This document shows, in pieces, positions 8,986 to 17,357 of a stretch of DNA of 64,000 nt (within the stretch, counting starts at the first letter, position 1; every line of letters begins with the position of its first letter). Origin of the DNA: JARRPM01 sp963765545 (GTDB lineage: Bacteria > Pseudomonadota > Gammaproteobacteria > Pseudomonadales > Halieaceae). Where the stretch lies: assembly GCA_963765545.1 (NCBI GenBank), contig CAVXWW010000004.1, forward strand, positions 1,674,001-1,738,000, read 5' to 3'. The notes beneath the pieces are model-generated. The model did not search any database, was not told where the DNA came from, and saw nothing but the letters and a program-made list of their open reading frames with translations. The position numbers and the translations under genes were made by a program.

Positions 8986-11085
8986 ATGCGTATGAGAACC
9001 GTCATCACCCTGTGGCTGCTAGCCAGCCTGGGGGGCTGCTCCGAGTCGCAGGAACCCATGACCGTTACAGTCTCGCAGCGCCCCTCCGGCAACCTGCTGC
9101 CGGTTAACAAGGAAGTCCTCACCTTTCGGGCAGCGCCGAATGCAGACCGCAATGCCTACTTCGGCGATCTTCATGTACACACGGGATATTCATTTGACGC
9201 CTATGTTTTTGGCAATACGACCCTGCCTGCGGATGCCTACCGGTACGCCAGGGGTGAGGCACTGAACCACCCCAGCGGCTACAGCATTCAGCTGCAACAG
9301 CCGCTGGACTTTTATGCCGTGACAGACCATGCAATGTTTATGGGACTGGTGCGCGCTGCCGCCGATACCAGCACCCGATTCTCCCAGTACCCGGTGGCCG
9401 AACCACTGCACAACATCAATGCCTGGTACAACATGAACGATTTAAGCCTGGCAAAAAGAGCCCGCAATTTTGCCGCTTTCCTATCCAACAGCATAAATGA
9501 GCTACTCGAGGGTGCTATCGACCCACAGGTCGTCGAGGCCGTGACGCGGTCGGCCTGGCACGACACGGTGCTCGCCGCCGATGACGCCTATGTTCCCGGG
9601 ACCTTCACCACTTTTGCCGCGTTCGAATACACCACCTCCACCGACGACATGGGTAACCTGCACCGCAACGTTATCTTTAAAGATACCGACCGCCTGCCGG
9701 CGGTGCCCTTTTCACGCTTCAATTCGCAGAATCCCGAAGGCCTTTGGGCATGGATGGATGAGCTGCGTAGTGACGGTATCGAGAGCCTGGCGATCCCCCA
9801 TAACTCCAACGGCTCCAACGGCCAGATGTTCAAACTGACAGACTGGGCAGGTGACCCGATGGACGATGACTATTCCACCGTGCGCCTGCGCAACGAACCA
9901 CTGGTAGAGGTCACCCAGGTAAAGGGCACTTCCGACACTCACCCGCTGCTGTCAAAGAATGATGAGTGGGCCGATTTTGAAATCGCCCCCTACCGGGTTG
10001 CAACCCAACTCCACAGCGAACCGAGCGGGGGCTACGTGCGCGATGCCTACCTGCGCGGCCTGCAATTGGGCGGGGCTGGCGCCGTTAACCCTTACAAGTT
10101 CGGACTGATCGGCGCCAGCGATACCCACAACAGCGCCACCTCGGTGGAGGAGCGCAACTACTTCTCGAAGGTCGGGATGCTGGATGGAACGGCGGAACTA
10201 CGCGGTTCAATTCCCGCGTCTTTTGTCGCCGGCACCCTACTGAAATGGCGCGCACCGGCACTCCTGAAACAGGTCGATGGCAGGGATTACATGGTCGGCG
10301 GGGCCTTTGAATTCTGGTCTGCCTCCGGGCTGGCCGGCGTGTGGGCAGAGGAAAATACCCGTGAGGCAATCTATCGCGCCTTCCGGCGCAAGGAAACCTT
10401 TGCGACCAGCGGGCCCCGCATGAAAGTGCGTTTTTTCGCAGGCTATAATTTTGAACCTGAACTGCTGGATAGCCCCCAGATGGCGGCAACTGCCTACCGC
10501 ACAGGCGTAACCATGGGCAGCGACCTGGAGGCTGAGGCAGCACGGGAGCCCCGCTTCCTGGTCTGGGCAACGGCAGACCCGGCTGGCACCGCATTGCAAC
10601 GGGTGCAGGTGATCAAGGGATACCTGGAAGGCGGTGAGCACCGCGAACGAATCTATGATGTGGCCTGTTCGGACGGGGCAGTACCTGACCCTGCCACAGG
10701 GCGTTGCCCCGATAACGGAGCGCGGGTCGATTTGACCGACTGTTCCCTGACCGCTGGTGTCGGCGCCCCGGAACTGAAAGCCCTGTGGCGGGATCCGGAT
10801 TTTTCCCCTGACCAGGAGGCATTCTATTATGTGCGGGTGCTGGAAAACCCAAGCTGCCGCTGGTCTACCTGGGATGCCATACGTGCCGGTGTGGCGCCGC
10901 GCAGTGACCTGCACAGCACCATCCAGGAAAGAGCCTGGTCATCACCGATCTGGTATCGTCCCGGACAGGAAGGTCCCCGACAGGAAGGTCCCGGACAGGA
11001 AAGTCCCGGACAGGAAGGTCCCGGAGACGTCGATTCTGATCGAAAAGTAAAACTCACCCCGGCTGAGATAGCCGGGGCTGCCTGA
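8986..11085 (+). CDS. DUF3604 lipoprotein with PHP-like metal site
   Basis: A large envelope protein, 699 residues from the ATG at 8986, of unknown function. MRMRTVITLWLLASLGGCSE is a lipoprotein signal with lipobox LGG-C, so it is exported and lipidated. This decides the start, although the frame is open from 8869; a second ATG at 8992 is also possible. YFGDLHVHTGYSFDA, YAVTDHAMF and IPHNSN resemble metal-binding motifs of PHP-type phosphoesterases. FGLIGASDTHNS further on completes the DUF3604 pattern. The C-terminus ends in four near-identical five-residue repeats (GQEGP type) encoded by 15-bp tandem repeats, then a short charged tail. The gene converges with the LysM gene. Confidence 0.88.
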   Translation: MRMRTVITLWLLASLGGCSESQEPMTVTVSQRPSGNLLPVNKEVLTFRAAPNADRNAYFGDLHVHTGYSFDAYVFGNTTLPADAYRYARGEALNHPSGYSIQLQQPLDFYAVTDHAMFMGLVRAAADTSTRFSQYPVAEPLHNINAWYNMNDLSLAKRARNFAAFLSNSINELLEGAIDPQVVEAVTRSAWHDTVLAADDAYVPGTFTTFAAFEYTTSTDDMGNLHRNVIFKDTDRLPAVPFSRFNSQNPEGLWAWMDELRSDGIESLAIPHNSNGSNGQMFKLTDWAGDPMDDDYSTVRLRNEPLVEVTQVKGTSDTHPLLSKNDEWADFEIAPYRVATQLHSEPSGGYVRDAYLRGLQLGGAGAVNPYKFGLIGASDTHNSATSVEERNYFSKVGMLDGTAELRGSIPASFVAGTLLKWRAPALLKQVDGRDYMVGGAFEFWSASGLAGVWAEENTREAIYRAFRRKETFATSGPRMKVRFFAGYNFEPELLDSPQMAATAYRTGVTMGSDLEAEAAREPRFLVWATADPAGTALQRVQVIKGYLEGGEHRERIYDVACSDGAVPDPATGRCPDNGARVDLTDCSLTAGVGAPELKALWRDPDFSPDQEAFYYVRVLENPSCRWSTWDAIRAGVAPRSDLHSTIQERAWSSPIWYRPGQEGPRQEGPGQESPGQEGPGDVDSDRKVKLTPAEIAGAA
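10961..11020 (+). repeat. Four 15-bp tandem repeats in the 3' end of the DUF3604 gene
   Basis: Units start at 10961, 10976, 10991 and 11006 and read CCGGACAGGAAGGTC with single-base changes in units two and three. They encode PGQEG-type pentapeptides. A unit length divisible by three means copy number can change without breaking the frame, so this tail probably varies between strains. Confidence 0.95.
11048..11077 (-). terminator. Possible Rho-independent terminator for the LysM gene
   Basis: An 8-bp stem (CCCCGGCT/AGCCGGGG, 11057-11064 and 11070-11077) with a 5-base loop lies just past the LysM stop. On the minus strand it is followed by GTGAGTTTTA, a short T-run set back a few bases. It overlaps the coding end of the converging DUF3604 gene. 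The imperfect T-tract limits confidence. Confidence 0.45.
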
Positions 11086-11087
11086 CA

Positions 11088-11564
11088 CTAGAGAGGCGGT
11101 ATACGCAGGTTCTGGCCCACTTTGATCTTGTCGGGATCTGTCAGCATGGGCTGATTCGCCTCGAAGATAACCATATACTTGCTCGCCGCCCCATAGTGTT
11201 CCTGGGCGATTTTGCTAAGGGTATCGCCAGATTTGACTGTGTAAAAAGTCGATTCTGCGGCGACGGGCGCTGCCTCACCCTCTGGGGCGTCTACCTGCAT
11301 CTGGCAATCCACCTGGGCGATGCCAAACTGGTTACCCGCGCAAAGTACAATCTTTTCCATGGCTTCCTGGCTGGGTGCTGAACCCGTCAGCACGGCGGTC
11401 TCGCCATTAACCTTGACGCCTACCTGTTCGCCATCGACATCCAGCTGAGCCACCATGCGGCTGATATTCTGCTCGCGCAACTCATTGACCCGGGCGGGCG
11501 GCACATCGACAGTCTCGGTTACCTTGTCTTCTCCGGCGTCAGACAAAAAATCAAATAGTCCCAT
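11088..11564 (-). CDS. BON-LysM domain protein (Kbp/YgaU-like)
   Basis: A 158-residue protein with an N-terminal MGLFDFLSDAGE start, a BON domain (about 25-90, with VKVNGETAVLTGSAPSQEA) and a C-terminal LysM domain (about 107-157: FYTVKSGDTLSKIAQEHYG ... IKVGQNLRIPPL). This is the architecture of E. coli Kbp (YgaU), a potassium-binding protein linked to osmotic and cation stress. No signal peptide is visible, as in Kbp. An AGGAG lies 11 bases before the ATG. The 215 bp upstream contain no gene that I can support. Confidence 0.9.
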   Translation of the reverse strand: MGLFDFLSDAGEDKVTETVDVPPARVNELREQNISRMVAQLDVDGEQVGVKVNGETAVLTGSAPSQEAMEKIVLCAGNQFGIAQVDCQMQVDAPEGEAAPVAAESTFYTVKSGDTLSKIAQEHYGAASKYMVIFEANQPMLTDPDKIKVGQNLRIPPL

Positions 11565-11779
11565 TATTCAGTGCTCTCCTGATTAAATATTCACAATAGC
11601 GCGGGGCCGCTGTGAGCCATGACCCCTGCGCTTGATTAAATGACACACCATGTGTGGCGCCCCCACACTATAGTCCAGTATTTGCGGGATGCAACGGATA
11701 GCGAAACCAGGAATGGCGACACGATCACCCCGCTTGTATCGTAACCCCACAGGTATCACTAACCAAAAGGTCAGACATA

Positions 11780-12235
11780 GTGAACAAGGTGCTATTTTCC
11801 ATTATCAATCCGGTGGTCAAGTGCGTACTGCGCTCACCTCTTCACCGACTCATGAGTCACAACACCGTGCTTCTGGAGTTCACAGGCCGAAAAAGCGGAA
11901 GAGCTTACTCAACGCCTGTGGGCTATTACGCTACAGGCCTGGAGGTACGTTGCTTTACCGATAGGAACAACCAGTGGTGGCGCAATCTGGCCGGCGTGAA
12001 GGAGATCGGTTTAACAGTGAAGGGGCAGAGACTCACCGGCAAACCCAGCGTGGATGCGAGCGGCGGGCCCGACACTCGCAAGGCACTAAAAGAACTGCTA
12101 CTGGCAAGCCCAAGAGATGCTTCCTATGCCGGAGTCAGCTTCTACCCGACTGGAGCGCCTGTCGCCGGGGATATCGAGAAAGCCATCTCTGGGATGATTT
12201 ATATATCGGTGGAAATACTGGATGGGGCCGCTTAA
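11780..12235 (+). CDS. Nitroreductase-family deazaflavin-type protein (DUF385)
   Basis: A 151-residue protein of the split beta-barrel flavin/F420-binding group. LEFTGRKSGRAYSTPVGYY is the typical phosphate-binding stretch of DUF385 proteins, followed by WWRNLAGVKEIGLTVKGQ. Actinobacterial members use F420H2 to reduce quinones or other substrates. In gamma-proteobacteria the cofactor is uncertain and could be FMN or none. Translation seems to start at a GTG at 11780 with no strong ribosome binding site. It stands alone, 124 bp before the cyclase-like genes. Confidence 0.8.
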   Translation: MNKVLFSIINPVVKCVLRSPLHRLMSHNTVLLEFTGRKSGRAYSTPVGYYATGLEVRCFTDRNNQWWRNLAGVKEIGLTVKGQRLTGKPSVDASGGPDTRKALKELLLASPRDASYAGVSFYPTGAPVAGDIEKAISGMIYISVEILDGAA

Positions 12236-12359
12236 AGGCGCACCGCGCTGCTTGACCCAGCCTATGGTCTATCGTGACCACAGGATTTATATTACGATGC
12301 CTGAGAGACTCCTCACCGGCTCTACCACCCCCCCTGGGTGAAGGGGGAGAGAACTGCGA

Positions 12360-13800
12360 ATGTTTAGCGATGCGAAACTCTGGCTGATCGGCAACGAACC
12401 CGTTATCAGCGCCATTGTAGGCCTTGTAACACTATCAGCAGCTGTCTGGGGCCTGATGCGGTTGCGTTACCTGGAATCCGAAGGAGTTGCGGGGCGTGCG
12501 GCCGGCGAGACGCTTCAACCAAATACCTCAGAAGATATAAACCCCGACACGCCCCCACCAAGACTGCGCGGCACTCCCAGGAAACTATTTAATCTTGGCA
12601 TCACCCAAAAATCGCAAATAGAGGAGATTGTTGCCTCTCGTACTATCAACGTAACCGTTATTGCAATGCTGTCGCTAAATGTGGTGTGGATCATAGCTGG
12701 CTTGATGGTTAATGGCTTTGTCTACTTTACCATTTTGAACTGCGTAGTATTCCTGGCGGGGCTCCTGATTCTAATTCTTCAGGCAGGGGGTCGCAGCGAT
12801 ACAGCCCGCTGGATACTGCTGGTGGCAACCTACAGCTACTGGTCCAGCATACAGTTAAGCGTTGGAAAAATGTGGGGAGTGGAATACTTCCTTGTCATTC
12901 TCTGCCTGCTACCGATACTGCTTTTTAAACGCTATGAGTATCTTCAAAAAAGTGCCGCGGTAGCATTACTACTAGGATTTATGGCGCTCCAGCTACTGCT
13001 TTCTCGAGTCTATAATAGCGGCCTGCTTAACCTCGACGAACCTCTCTTAAAGATCGGTTACAGCGTTAACATGGCTGTTCTATGCGTTATGGTAATCGCC
13101 ATAGTCACATACTACTCCAGGTTCTCGCTGGACAGTTTTCAAGCGCTTGAAACCCAAAAAGACAAAGCCGACAAGCTGGTGAAATCAGTGTTTCCAAAGG
13201 ATGTTATCCAACAGATAAGGGAGAACTCGAAAACGGTTGCCGCCTACCGAGACGAAGCCGCCGTAATATTTGTAACGCTAGCGGGATTTGAGGACCTATA
13301 TCACAGAATCACCGCCAGACAACTGGTAGAAATGATGGGCGCAATATTTCTGAAAGTTGACGAGTTGCTGGAAAAGCACAGGATCGAAAAAATCAACATG
13401 TTGGGCACCCACTATGTGGCTGCCTCCGGAGTGTTCGAAGAAGGTGCAGCCAATTATGCGGCGGTCGCTCGATTTGCCCTGGATGTGACCGCTGAGGTCG
13501 CTAAGTTCGGTGAGGCAATGAATCACAACTTCAGCGTGCGCGCAGGTGTATCAGTCGGACAGGTCGTCAGCGGTGTTATTGGGGACGCCAGACCCTGCTT
13601 CGATATATGGGGAGAGACGGTTGAACTTGCAGCAAGCTATGCAGGACGCTGCTGTCAAAAACACTGTGGTAGTGAGTGAACGCGCGTACTGGCGACTAAG
13701 AGATCGATTTGAATTTGCGGAAATGACGGGTCATGAAAGCAGTTACATCCTGCTAAGAGAGCGCAGTGACAATATTATGAGCACAAATAGCTCACTATGA
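12360..13800 (+). pseudogene. Membrane-anchored class III cyclase-like protein, frameshifted near its end
   Basis: The first of two tandem paralogues. It has one N-terminal membrane helix (about 13-33), a block of about six helices (about 97-255), a linker ending KSVFPKDVIQQI, and a class III nucleotidyl cyclase-like domain. The ATG at 12360 follows AAGGGGGA. The frame is intact to TVELAAS, then an extra base around 13638 shifts it and it stops at 13679. The other frame, from 13639 on, continues the match to the paralogue (MQDAAVKNTVVVSERAYWRLRDRF) and ends at 13800. That stop overlaps the next ATG as ATGA. Catalytic residues are absent in any case: VIFVTLAGF and NMLGTHYVAA stand where metal-binding Asp residues and the base-selecting Lys should be. 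The frameshift could be a sequencing error. Confidence 0.8.
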
Positions 13801-15182
13801 TATCCGCCGTTACCCATTGGCTTTCCATTAACGAAGCCTTCATAAGCTCCGTTGTAGGCTTGGGAAGCCTTGTGGCGCTAGCATGGGGCCTGATCAAAAT
13901 CATCTACCAGAGTCCGTCCAGGTCAATAGTGCGAGCTCGTTCCGCATCTGAGAAGTCCCATTTTTTTCGTCACATTCCAATGACACTTTTTATCCCAATT
14001 CTTAATCTGGGGATTGGCCATCACATCAATATTGAGGACAGAATCGCGGCCAGGACCGTAAATTTTTCCGCAATAGGATTGATAATCTTCAGCGTCGCGT
14101 TGATGCTCTTCACTGTCGTCAACCCCGACGTTAAACCTCTAGGAATAATCCATGGAATATGCTTTCTCGCCTGCCTGCTCATATTGCGCCTGCAGGCGGA
14201 AGGAAAGCTTGGCATCGCGCGATGGCTGTTTTTGTTTATCGTCATGTTGGAATGGACAGGTACGCAGATCTATATCGGCCCCTGGCACGGAAACGAGTAT
14301 GTACTAGCTGCAATCGTGGTATTCCCCATACTGCTTTTCAAGGGCGGTGAACTACAGCAACGTTTACTTGCCCTTATTCTGATAGCGGCATTCGCCCTGC
14401 TCACAATTATCTCGAGTATCTTTATCGATATTAAGCCCATAGAGCTCCACGCTGGAATGCACCTTATAGGTTACTACCTGGTTATGGTTAGCGTTACACT
14501 ACTCGTTTTCTTTGTAGTCAATTTTTATGTCAATTTTTCGGTTGCGAGTTTCAGTGAACTGGAACTTGAGCACATGCGAACAGAGGAGCTTGTAAATTCG
14601 ATATTCCCTGAGGAGGTCCTGCGCCACATCAATGCCGAGAATCATCTGGTAGCAGAATCCCATGAAGAAGCCACGGTAATTTTTGTTACAGTCGGCGGCT
14701 TCGAAAGCCTCTACCAAAGAATATCCGCAGTCCAGCTCGTGGAATTGATGAGTGAGATTTTCGTAAAATTTGATGAGCTGCTGGTTTTGCATGGAGTAGA
14801 AAAAATCAACACCTTGGGCACACACTATGTCGGGGCAAGCGGTGTATTCAACAGGAACACACCTGAACATGCAGCAGTTGCTCGTTTCGCTCTCGATATT
14901 CTGAAGGCGGTCCAGGCCTTCAGTGAAAAGCTCAACCATCGATTTACACTGCGAGCGGGTATATCAACCGGCCAGGTCATCAGCGGTGTCATTGGAAGCG
15001 CTCACCCCTGCTTTGATATCTGGGGGGAAACCGTGGAACTGGCGAACTCCATGAGCGACACGGCCATGGATAACTCCATAGTCGTTAACGAATCCGCCTT
15101 TTGGCGCCTCAAAGACATGTTCGAATTTGCCGAAATGCCAGGAGAAAGTGGCAGCTATCTGCTTCTACAGGCTAAAGGGTGA
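13797..15182 (+). CDS. Membrane-anchored class III cyclase-like protein with degenerate active site
   Basis: Intact 461-residue paralogue of the preceding gene, starting at an ATG that overlaps its stop (ATGA), so translation is probably coupled. Layout: an N-terminal helix (about 13-37), roughly six membrane helices between residues 90 and 250, a short coiled linker (EELVNSIFPEEVL), and a cyclase-homology domain at about 290-460. In active class III cyclases two Asp residues bind metals, Lys selects adenine, and Asn and Arg stabilise the transition state. Here these positions read VIFVTVGGF, NTLGTHYVGA and VELANSM, so all are lost. FDIWG alone is kept. It is probably not a cyclase; a signalling scaffold or nucleotide sensor is an inference. 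Base composition looks AT-richer than in flanking genes. Confidence 0.85.
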   Translation: MISAVTHWLSINEAFISSVVGLGSLVALAWGLIKIIYQSPSRSIVRARSASEKSHFFRHIPMTLFIPILNLGIGHHINIEDRIAARTVNFSAIGLIIFSVALMLFTVVNPDVKPLGIIHGICFLACLLILRLQAEGKLGIARWLFLFIVMLEWTGTQIYIGPWHGNEYVLAAIVVFPILLFKGGELQQRLLALILIAAFALLTIISSIFIDIKPIELHAGMHLIGYYLVMVSVTLLVFFVVNFYVNFSVASFSELELEHMRTEELVNSIFPEEVLRHINAENHLVAESHEEATVIFVTVGGFESLYQRISAVQLVELMSEIFVKFDELLVLHGVEKINTLGTHYVGASGVFNRNTPEHAAVARFALDILKAVQAFSEKLNHRFTLRAGISTGQVISGVIGSAHPCFDIWGETVELANSMSDTAMDNSIVVNESAFWRLKDMFEFAEMPGESGSYLLLQAKG

Positions 15183-15283
15183 ACAGGCGCTGAATCTACG
15201 CCAGCAGGGCCGGACCTGGCGGATAAGGATATTGATTTTCGACTTGGTACGGTGATGAGTGCTGGCGTTTTCAGGGAACAAAC

Positions 15284-16498
15284 TCACCAGTACGTGCGTA
15301 AACCTGTAGTCAGGCCCCAGCCCTTGTATTCACCGCCATCGTTCGCGTCATCCTCCATCTTCGCGTACTGCAGCCCCGTCTGCCACTTGAGCTTCTGACC
15401 ATAGATATACACGTTAAGGCCCAGGTAGAACTCGTTATAGCGATTGCCTTTACCGCTCACGACCTCCCGTTCATAGCGACCCAGCTTGAGACCGTTGTCA
15501 TCAGAGCTGTCAAGGTAGGTGTAACGCAACACCACCTGCTGTTGCTCGCTGAAGGAGTAGAACGGCATCAGGGCGACACCCCACAGGTTGCTCTGCCTGT
15601 CCAGGCCATGCCCCGCGGACACATCAGTGGACAAGCCCCAGCCCCCGCTTTGCCACTGAGTCGCCAGGGTCACTGTATGACGAAAATCTGGCGTGGCATT
15701 GCGTTCGTAGTCGTCGTCATCGTCCGTCTGGTCGTCGTCGTCCTTGCTGTTGTAAACGTAGTCGACCCGAACCAGCGCTTCATCCAACGCCATTTTCCGG
15801 GCAAAATTATGTCCTAGCGACAGCAGCGTGAGATAGCCAACATTGCTGAGGCCGATTTCTTCGCTGTCATCGCCCGAAAAAAAGCCGGCCCGGGAGGTCC
15901 AGTGCTCGCCGGGGTTGCCACTAACGTGCACGCCAGAAAAGTACTCATCTGTGGCCCAAAGGTTATTGGTCAGGTTATTGCGTTGCAGCGTCAACAGCTT
16001 CTTGGATGAGGTGGCGCCGTCCAGGGTAAAGCCCACAGACTGCTTCAGAAGCTTGAGGTCCCAGGCCGAACCTGGCGAGTACCCGATATAGGCATCGGTC
16101 AGCCGGTTATACTGGTCGTCAAACTGGTTATTGAGATCAAGATCGGCCTCCAGCTGGAGGGTATAGCCACCGCCAAACTCGGATTTAAAACCGAAACGAA
16201 AACGCCGCCAACGCATATCGCTGGCATCGTTGTCCGCGCCCTCCGGGACATCGTCCTCGTCTGCACTAAACCAATAGGCATCTGCCTGCAGGCGTCCGCT
16301 CAGAGCAAAGTAGCTCTCTTCATCCTCGCTTTCCCATAGCTTTGCATGGCTCCATACACGATCGAACATGGCACTGGATGCTTCATCCCCCTGGGCCATG
16401 GTATTTCCCTTGGACAGGCACAGCGCCAGGCAAGCGGAGAATGCTAACTTACGAATATCGTGGTCGCCCGAGCCCGTTTTCAATAACAAGCTATACAA
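15284..16498 (-). CDS. Outer-membrane porin of the OprP/OprO-like family
   Basis: A 404-residue beta-barrel protein with alternating aromatic strands and a C-terminal aromatic (RTYW), as needed for outer-membrane insertion. RWRRFRFGFKSEFGGGYTLQLEADL and a DAYIGYSPGSAWDLKLLKQSVGFTLDG segment match the phosphate-selective porin O/P family, whose members pass phosphate, polyphosphate or other anions. Acidic loops (DDDDQTDDDDDY near 250) argue against anion selectivity here, so the substrate is open. The N-terminal signal (RKLAFSACLALCL) starts some 15 residues in, and the start codon is uncertain. A run of GAC/GAT codons makes a low-complexity stretch at about 15700-15750. Confidence 0.8.
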   Translation of the reverse strand: MYSLLLKTGSGDHDIRKLAFSACLALCLSKGNTMAQGDEASSAMFDRVWSHAKLWESEDEESYFALSGRLQADAYWFSADEDDVPEGADNDASDMRWRRFRFGFKSEFGGGYTLQLEADLDLNNQFDDQYNRLTDAYIGYSPGSAWDLKLLKQSVGFTLDGATSSKKLLTLQRNNLTNNLWATDEYFSGVHVSGNPGEHWTSRAGFFSGDDSEEIGLSNVGYLTLLSLGHNFARKMALDEALVRVDYVYNSKDDDDQTDDDDDYERNATPDFRHTVTLATQWQSGGWGLSTDVSAGHGLDRQSNLWGVALMPFYSFSEQQQVVLRYTYLDSSDDNGLKLGRYEREVVSGKGNRYNEFYLGLNVYIYGQKLKWQTGLQYAKMEDDANDGGEYKGWGLTTGLRTYW

Positions 16499-16659
16499 GA
16501 GCTACTCCCCCATCGGAGCCGGTAAAAATCGGTTTGAGCCACAGCTGTGCGGTTCAGTACGAGCATTTTTTCAGCAGACAGAGCCACGACGACTCGGTTT
16601 TGCCGCGCAAGCCCCAACCATCACAGACCATTGGCATCATCGTCTCCTGTGGCTCACAA

Positions 16660-17243
16660 CTACCGCGGATTAAACGGCTGCGTAGCCAGTTTACCTGAAT
16701 CGACAACAATCACCGAGGACTCGGGCACGGGCTCCCACATCTTGCTCATCTGGGACAGTGGCTCGCAAACGATGGCACGTGCGTCATCCGCAATGCCTCG
16801 AAGGCTCGAACTCACCTCTTTGAGCGCGGCGATATCGCCACTGTGATAGAGGCTCCGGGACTGCTGTTCGCTAGAGTAACGCACGGCGAACAAACGTTGG
16901 CCGTCGCTAAGGCCTAAAGTCATTTGTAGCGGGTACTGTATGCCATTGCGGTGACCGACTACTTCAACGAACCCGGTCATTCTCTCCAGGGCCGCAATCG
17001 GGTCTGACTCCAGGCCAAAAGTGAGCGCAAGGTTGAACATCAGCTCGGAGTCAGTGGTGCCTTCGATCAACGGAAACAGCGTCGCATCAACGGCGAACGC
17101 CAGTTCGCGCCGAAGCCGTCGCCATTGGTAGTTTCTACGCCCTCTTTCGAGTTGAGGCTCTGATGGATGAGTGAATTTTCCGGCTTGAGAATCAATTCAT
17201 CCATGTTTAGAGGTGATCCTACGTAACCAATCCAACGGCACAT
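16660..17243 (-). pseudogene. Class II glutamine amidotransferase (YafJ-like), internally deleted
   Basis: The minus strand from the ATG at 17243 reads MCRWIGYVGSPLNMDELILK and LIHQSLNSKEGVETTNGDGFG, the N-terminal nucleophile domain of YafJ-type amidotransferases with catalytic Cys2. Right after this the frame breaks. Another frame continues FAVDATLFPLIEGTTDSELMF and runs 136 residues to the stop at 16660, which is the C-terminal half of the same family. About 80-100 codons that should hold the HNG glutamine-binding region are missing and the frames disagree, so the product cannot be active. No intact copy lies in the window. Confidence 0.85.
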
Positions 17244-17299
17244 GACATAAAATCCTTATTAGTTTGTGACTCTTGGAAAAGTACCCTTAATCGTTGTAA

Positions 17300-17327
17300 A
17301 TGACAAAGAGCGAAGCTCCGGTATACT
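17300..17327 (+). promoter_or_regulatory. Putative sigma-70 promoter for rimO
   Basis: ATGACA (17300-17305) and TATACT (17322-17327) are each one base from consensus and are separated by 16 bp. They lie 31 bp before the rimO ATG and downstream of the divergent YafJ-like remnant. Confidence 0.55.
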
Positions 17328-17357
17328 CTGGGCCTCTCCGAATTGTAGTGTAATCCT

